A stretch of 7,522 nucleotides of DNA. Origin: CAYYTU01 sp964474655. GTDB taxonomy: Bacteria; Chloroflexota; Anaerolineae; B4-G1. Location: positions 1-7,522 of the forward strand of contig CAYYTU010000113.1 of NCBI GenBank assembly GCA_964474655.1. Direction: 5' to 3'. Shown here piece by piece: positions 6,485-7,522 of the stretch. The translations under genes and the position numbers were made by a program. The notes beneath the pieces were generated by a model. The model made no database searches, was not told the origin of the DNA, and worked only from the letters and a program-made list of their open reading frames with translations. Positions within the stretch are counted from its first letter, which is position 1; every line of letters begins with the position of its first letter.

Positions 6485-7358
6485 GAAGAATAGTAGCACG
6501 TTGGTGGCCACGATGGCCGGTGGTCCGCAGATCGTGACCTTCGCCCTGGATTATCTGCTGGAAGAGGGTGAGGTGATCGACGAGATGGTGGTGGTCCATC
6601 TTTCGCCGCAGCACGATCCTCTCACCGGCGAGGCGTTGGTCAAGCTGAACGCCGAGTTCGAAGATGGGACTTACGCCGGTCGTCCCTGCCGTCTGCGGTT
6701 TTTCCCAATCCGCAGCGGCGGGCAGAAGTTGAAGGACATTCGCGACGAGAGGGAGGCCAACGTGGCCTGGAACGCGATGTATGAGTTGATCGCCGAGTTG
6801 AAGTCGCAAGGGCGTCATCTGCACGTCTGTATCGCTGGCGGACGGCGTATGTTGGCGCTGCTGGCGACGAGCGCGGCGATGTTGCACTTTGATCACAACG
6901 ATCGGCTGTGGCATATGTACACCCCGGCCGAGTTTATCGAGCGCTCGCGCGATGGGGCGATTATGCACGCCGGACCGGAGGATGGCGTGCGGCTGATCCG
7001 CGTACCGCTGATGCCCTGGGGGGCGTACTTTCCGACGCTGCGCACGCTGGCCCAAGAGTCGCCGCTGGAGGCGGTCTCCGCGCAGACGCATTGGCTGGAC
7101 GAGGCGGAACGAGCGCGCTGCCAGGCGGTGATCGACCGCCTGACCTCGCGCCAGCTGGATGTGCTGCGGGCCTTCGCCGCTGGGCAGAGGCCGCAGGAGG
7201 TGGCGGAGGCGCTCTGCATCACGGTGCGTACGGTGCATGCGCATAAGACGGTCATCCTGGCCGAGTGCCGCAACGCCTGGGGGTTGCCAGAGGACGCACG
7301 ACTGGATTATTATTTCTTGCGCGAGAAGTTTGGACGAATAGCGAATGATGAATGGTGA
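6480..7358 (+). CDS. CARF-domain (NE0113/Csm6-like) protein with C-terminal LuxR-type HTH
   Basis: The 292-residue protein joins a CARF-like ligand domain to a DNA-binding domain, with no predicted membrane segment. The N-terminus has ATMAGGPQIVTFALDYLL at about 10-27 and HVCIAGGRRMLALLATSAAM at 115-134. These are the two signature blocks of the CRISPR-associated NE0113 family (first Rossmann strand with GG-P-Q turn, and the GGR(K/R) ligand loop). CARF domains bind cyclic oligoadenylates made by Cas10 in type III systems. Residues about 219-262 (LTSRQLDVLRAFAAGQ, then VAEAL and RTVHAHK) match the GerE/LuxR helix-turn-helix. No HEPN (RxxxxH effector) or other nuclease domain is seen in the C-terminal part, so a cOA-controlled transcription factor is inferred, analogous to Csa3 but with another HTH type. 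The ATG at 6480 is preceded by GGAG at 6468-6471 with 8-nt spacing, both inside heptad repeats; an ATG at 6513 is an alternative but would cut into the first motif. The last seven residues and stop are encoded by repeat DNA. Confidence 0.8.
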   Translation: MEKNSSTLVATMAGGPQIVTFALDYLLEEGEVIDEMVVVHLSPQHDPLTGEALVKLNAEFEDGTYAGRPCRLRFFPIRSGGQKLKDIRDEREANVAWNAMYELIAELKSQGRHLHVCIAGGRRMLALLATSAAMLHFDHNDRLWHMYTPAEFIERSRDGAIMHAGPEDGVRLIRVPLMPWGAYFPTLRTLAQESPLEAVSAQTHWLDEAERARCQAVIDRLTSRQLDVLRAFAAGQRPQEVAEALCITVRTVHAHKTVILAECRNAWGLPEDARLDYYFLREKFGRIANDEW

Positions 7359-7398
7359 ATAGCGAATAATGAATGGCGAATGGTGAATAGCGAATTGA
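7336..7398. repeat. GAATNNN heptad repeats, right copy
   Basis: Nine uninterrupted 7-nt units lie in exact phase: GAATAGC, GAATGAT, GAATGGT, GAATAGC, GAATAAT, GAATGGC, GAATGGT, GAATAGC, GAATTGA. GAAT is invariant and the last three bases vary. The first three units encode the end of the CARF-HTH protein (RIANDEW and stop at 7356-7358); the rest is intergenic. The family and direction match the array at 6445-6484, so the gene is bracketed by related direct repeats. Confidence 0.85.
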
Positions 7399-7400
7399 GT

Positions 7401-7409
7401 GTATGATAC
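7401..7409. other. Short dyad GTAT-G-ATAC
   Basis: GTAT (7401-7404) and ATAC (7406-7409) are perfectly inverted about one base. It follows directly after the heptad repeats and precedes the larger dyad at 7431. It also holds TATGAT (7402-7407), a good -10 hexamer without a matching -35. It is short enough to be chance. Confidence 0.25.
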
Positions 7410-7430
7410 CATAGAAAGGGGGCGAGGACA

Positions 7431-7446
7431 TTGTAAGAGGTTACAA
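7431..7446. promoter_or_regulatory. Dyad TTGTAA-GAGG-TTACAA, candidate operator
   Basis: TTGTAA (7431-7436) and TTACAA (7441-7446) are perfect inverted repeats separated by GAGG. The site lies about 20 bp upstream of a promoter-like pair at 7468-7496, the usual position for an activator site. LuxR-type HTH proteins bind such dyads as dimers, so the adjacent CARF-HTH protein is a natural candidate. The dyad is seen; its binding partner is speculation. Confidence 0.4.
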
Positions 7447-7467
7447 GGTTTGTTGGAGGTTTTTCGG

Positions 7468-7496
7468 TTGTGGGTAGGTGTTAGATGTTATATACT
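7468..7496 (+). promoter_or_regulatory. Possible promoter facing out of the window
   Basis: TTGTGG (7468-7473) and TATACT (7491-7496) are spaced by 17 bp. The -10 is good (same TATACT as the promoter at 94-99) and the -35 matches only TTG plus spacing. No open reading frame starts before the window ends at 7522. The promoter would serve a gene or array to the right. Confidence 0.45.
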
Positions 7497-7522
7497 TAGG
7501 TGGCACTACAGCGAATGGGGAA

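Noticed and set aside
5351..6493. 380-codon rightward open frame opposite the Csx3 fusion gene
   Set aside because: It has no recognisable motif and is Arg/Gly/Gln-rich, as expected from antisense reading of GC-rich coding DNA. The minus-strand frame has Walker A, Csx3 motifs and a perfect Shine-Dalgarno site.
6431..6511. Extended N-terminus of the Csx3 fusion starting at 6511
   Set aside because: It would translate the repeat array (FFSILHSPFYSPSY) and skip the perfect AGGAGG-8-ATG start at 6430.
7336..7398. Heptad repeats as a CRISPR array
   Set aside because: The period is 7 nt with no spacers; CRISPR repeats are about 23-47 nt with unique spacers of similar length.
6435..7412. 325-codon leftward open frame opposite the CARF-HTH gene
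   Set aside because: Its N-terminus is repeat translation (FIIRYSPFIIRYS type) and the rest is antisense of a gene with clear CARF and HTH motifs.

Overview
The window is GC-rich bacterial chromosome, most likely from a member of the Chloroflexota (Anaerolineae/Chloroflexia-like). This is inferred from the mix of genes: a FemAB-type peptidoglycan aminoacyltransferase, a large secreted gingipain-like (C25) peptidase ending in a Chloroflexota-style 'YLPVVSR' tail, a P-loop/Csx3 fusion, and intergenic GAATNNN heptad repeats. No rRNA, tRNA or taxonomic marker gene is present, so the assignment is tentative.

Left part (1-5145, all rightward). A near-consensus sigma-70 promoter (TTGACA, 17 bp, TATACT) at 71-99 precedes three co-directional genes: a class I SAM-dependent methyltransferase (162-1013), a FemAB-family aminoacyltransferase (1072-2148) and a 986-residue exported C25 cysteine peptidase (2185-5145). 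Gaps are 58 and 36 nt, so they probably form one transcription unit, with a cell-envelope flavour for the second and third genes. This part is fairly ordinary.

Right part (5146-7522). Two divergent genes share a 49-bp gap and form an accessory module of the type III CRISPR (cyclic oligoadenylate, cOA) signalling world. The leftward gene (6430-5255) has an N-terminal P-loop NTPase domain followed by what reads as two tandem Csx3-like modules. The second aligns without gaps to the Csx3 core but lacks all three residues I recall as catalytic in the Csx3/Crn3 ring nuclease; the first keeps a GRGPxWL turn and a D-x-R pair but lacks the histidine. The rightward gene (6480-7358) has an N-terminal CARF-like domain of the NE0113/Csm6 type and a C-terminal LuxR-type helix-turn-helix, so it looks like a cOA-responsive transcription factor. 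No Cas10, Cas7-like gene, Cas1/Cas2 or CRISPR array lies in the window.

The CARF-HTH gene is bracketed by degenerate 7-bp direct repeats (GAATNNN). On the left they supply its Shine-Dalgarno-like GGAG and start codon; on the right they encode its last seven residues and stop. Downstream, the base composition shifts to C-poor, G/T-rich DNA containing two short dyads (7401-7409, 7431-7446) and a promoter-like TTGTGG-17-TATACT (7468-7496). This could be the control region of a gene or array just outside the window, and a plausible target of the CARF-HTH protein.
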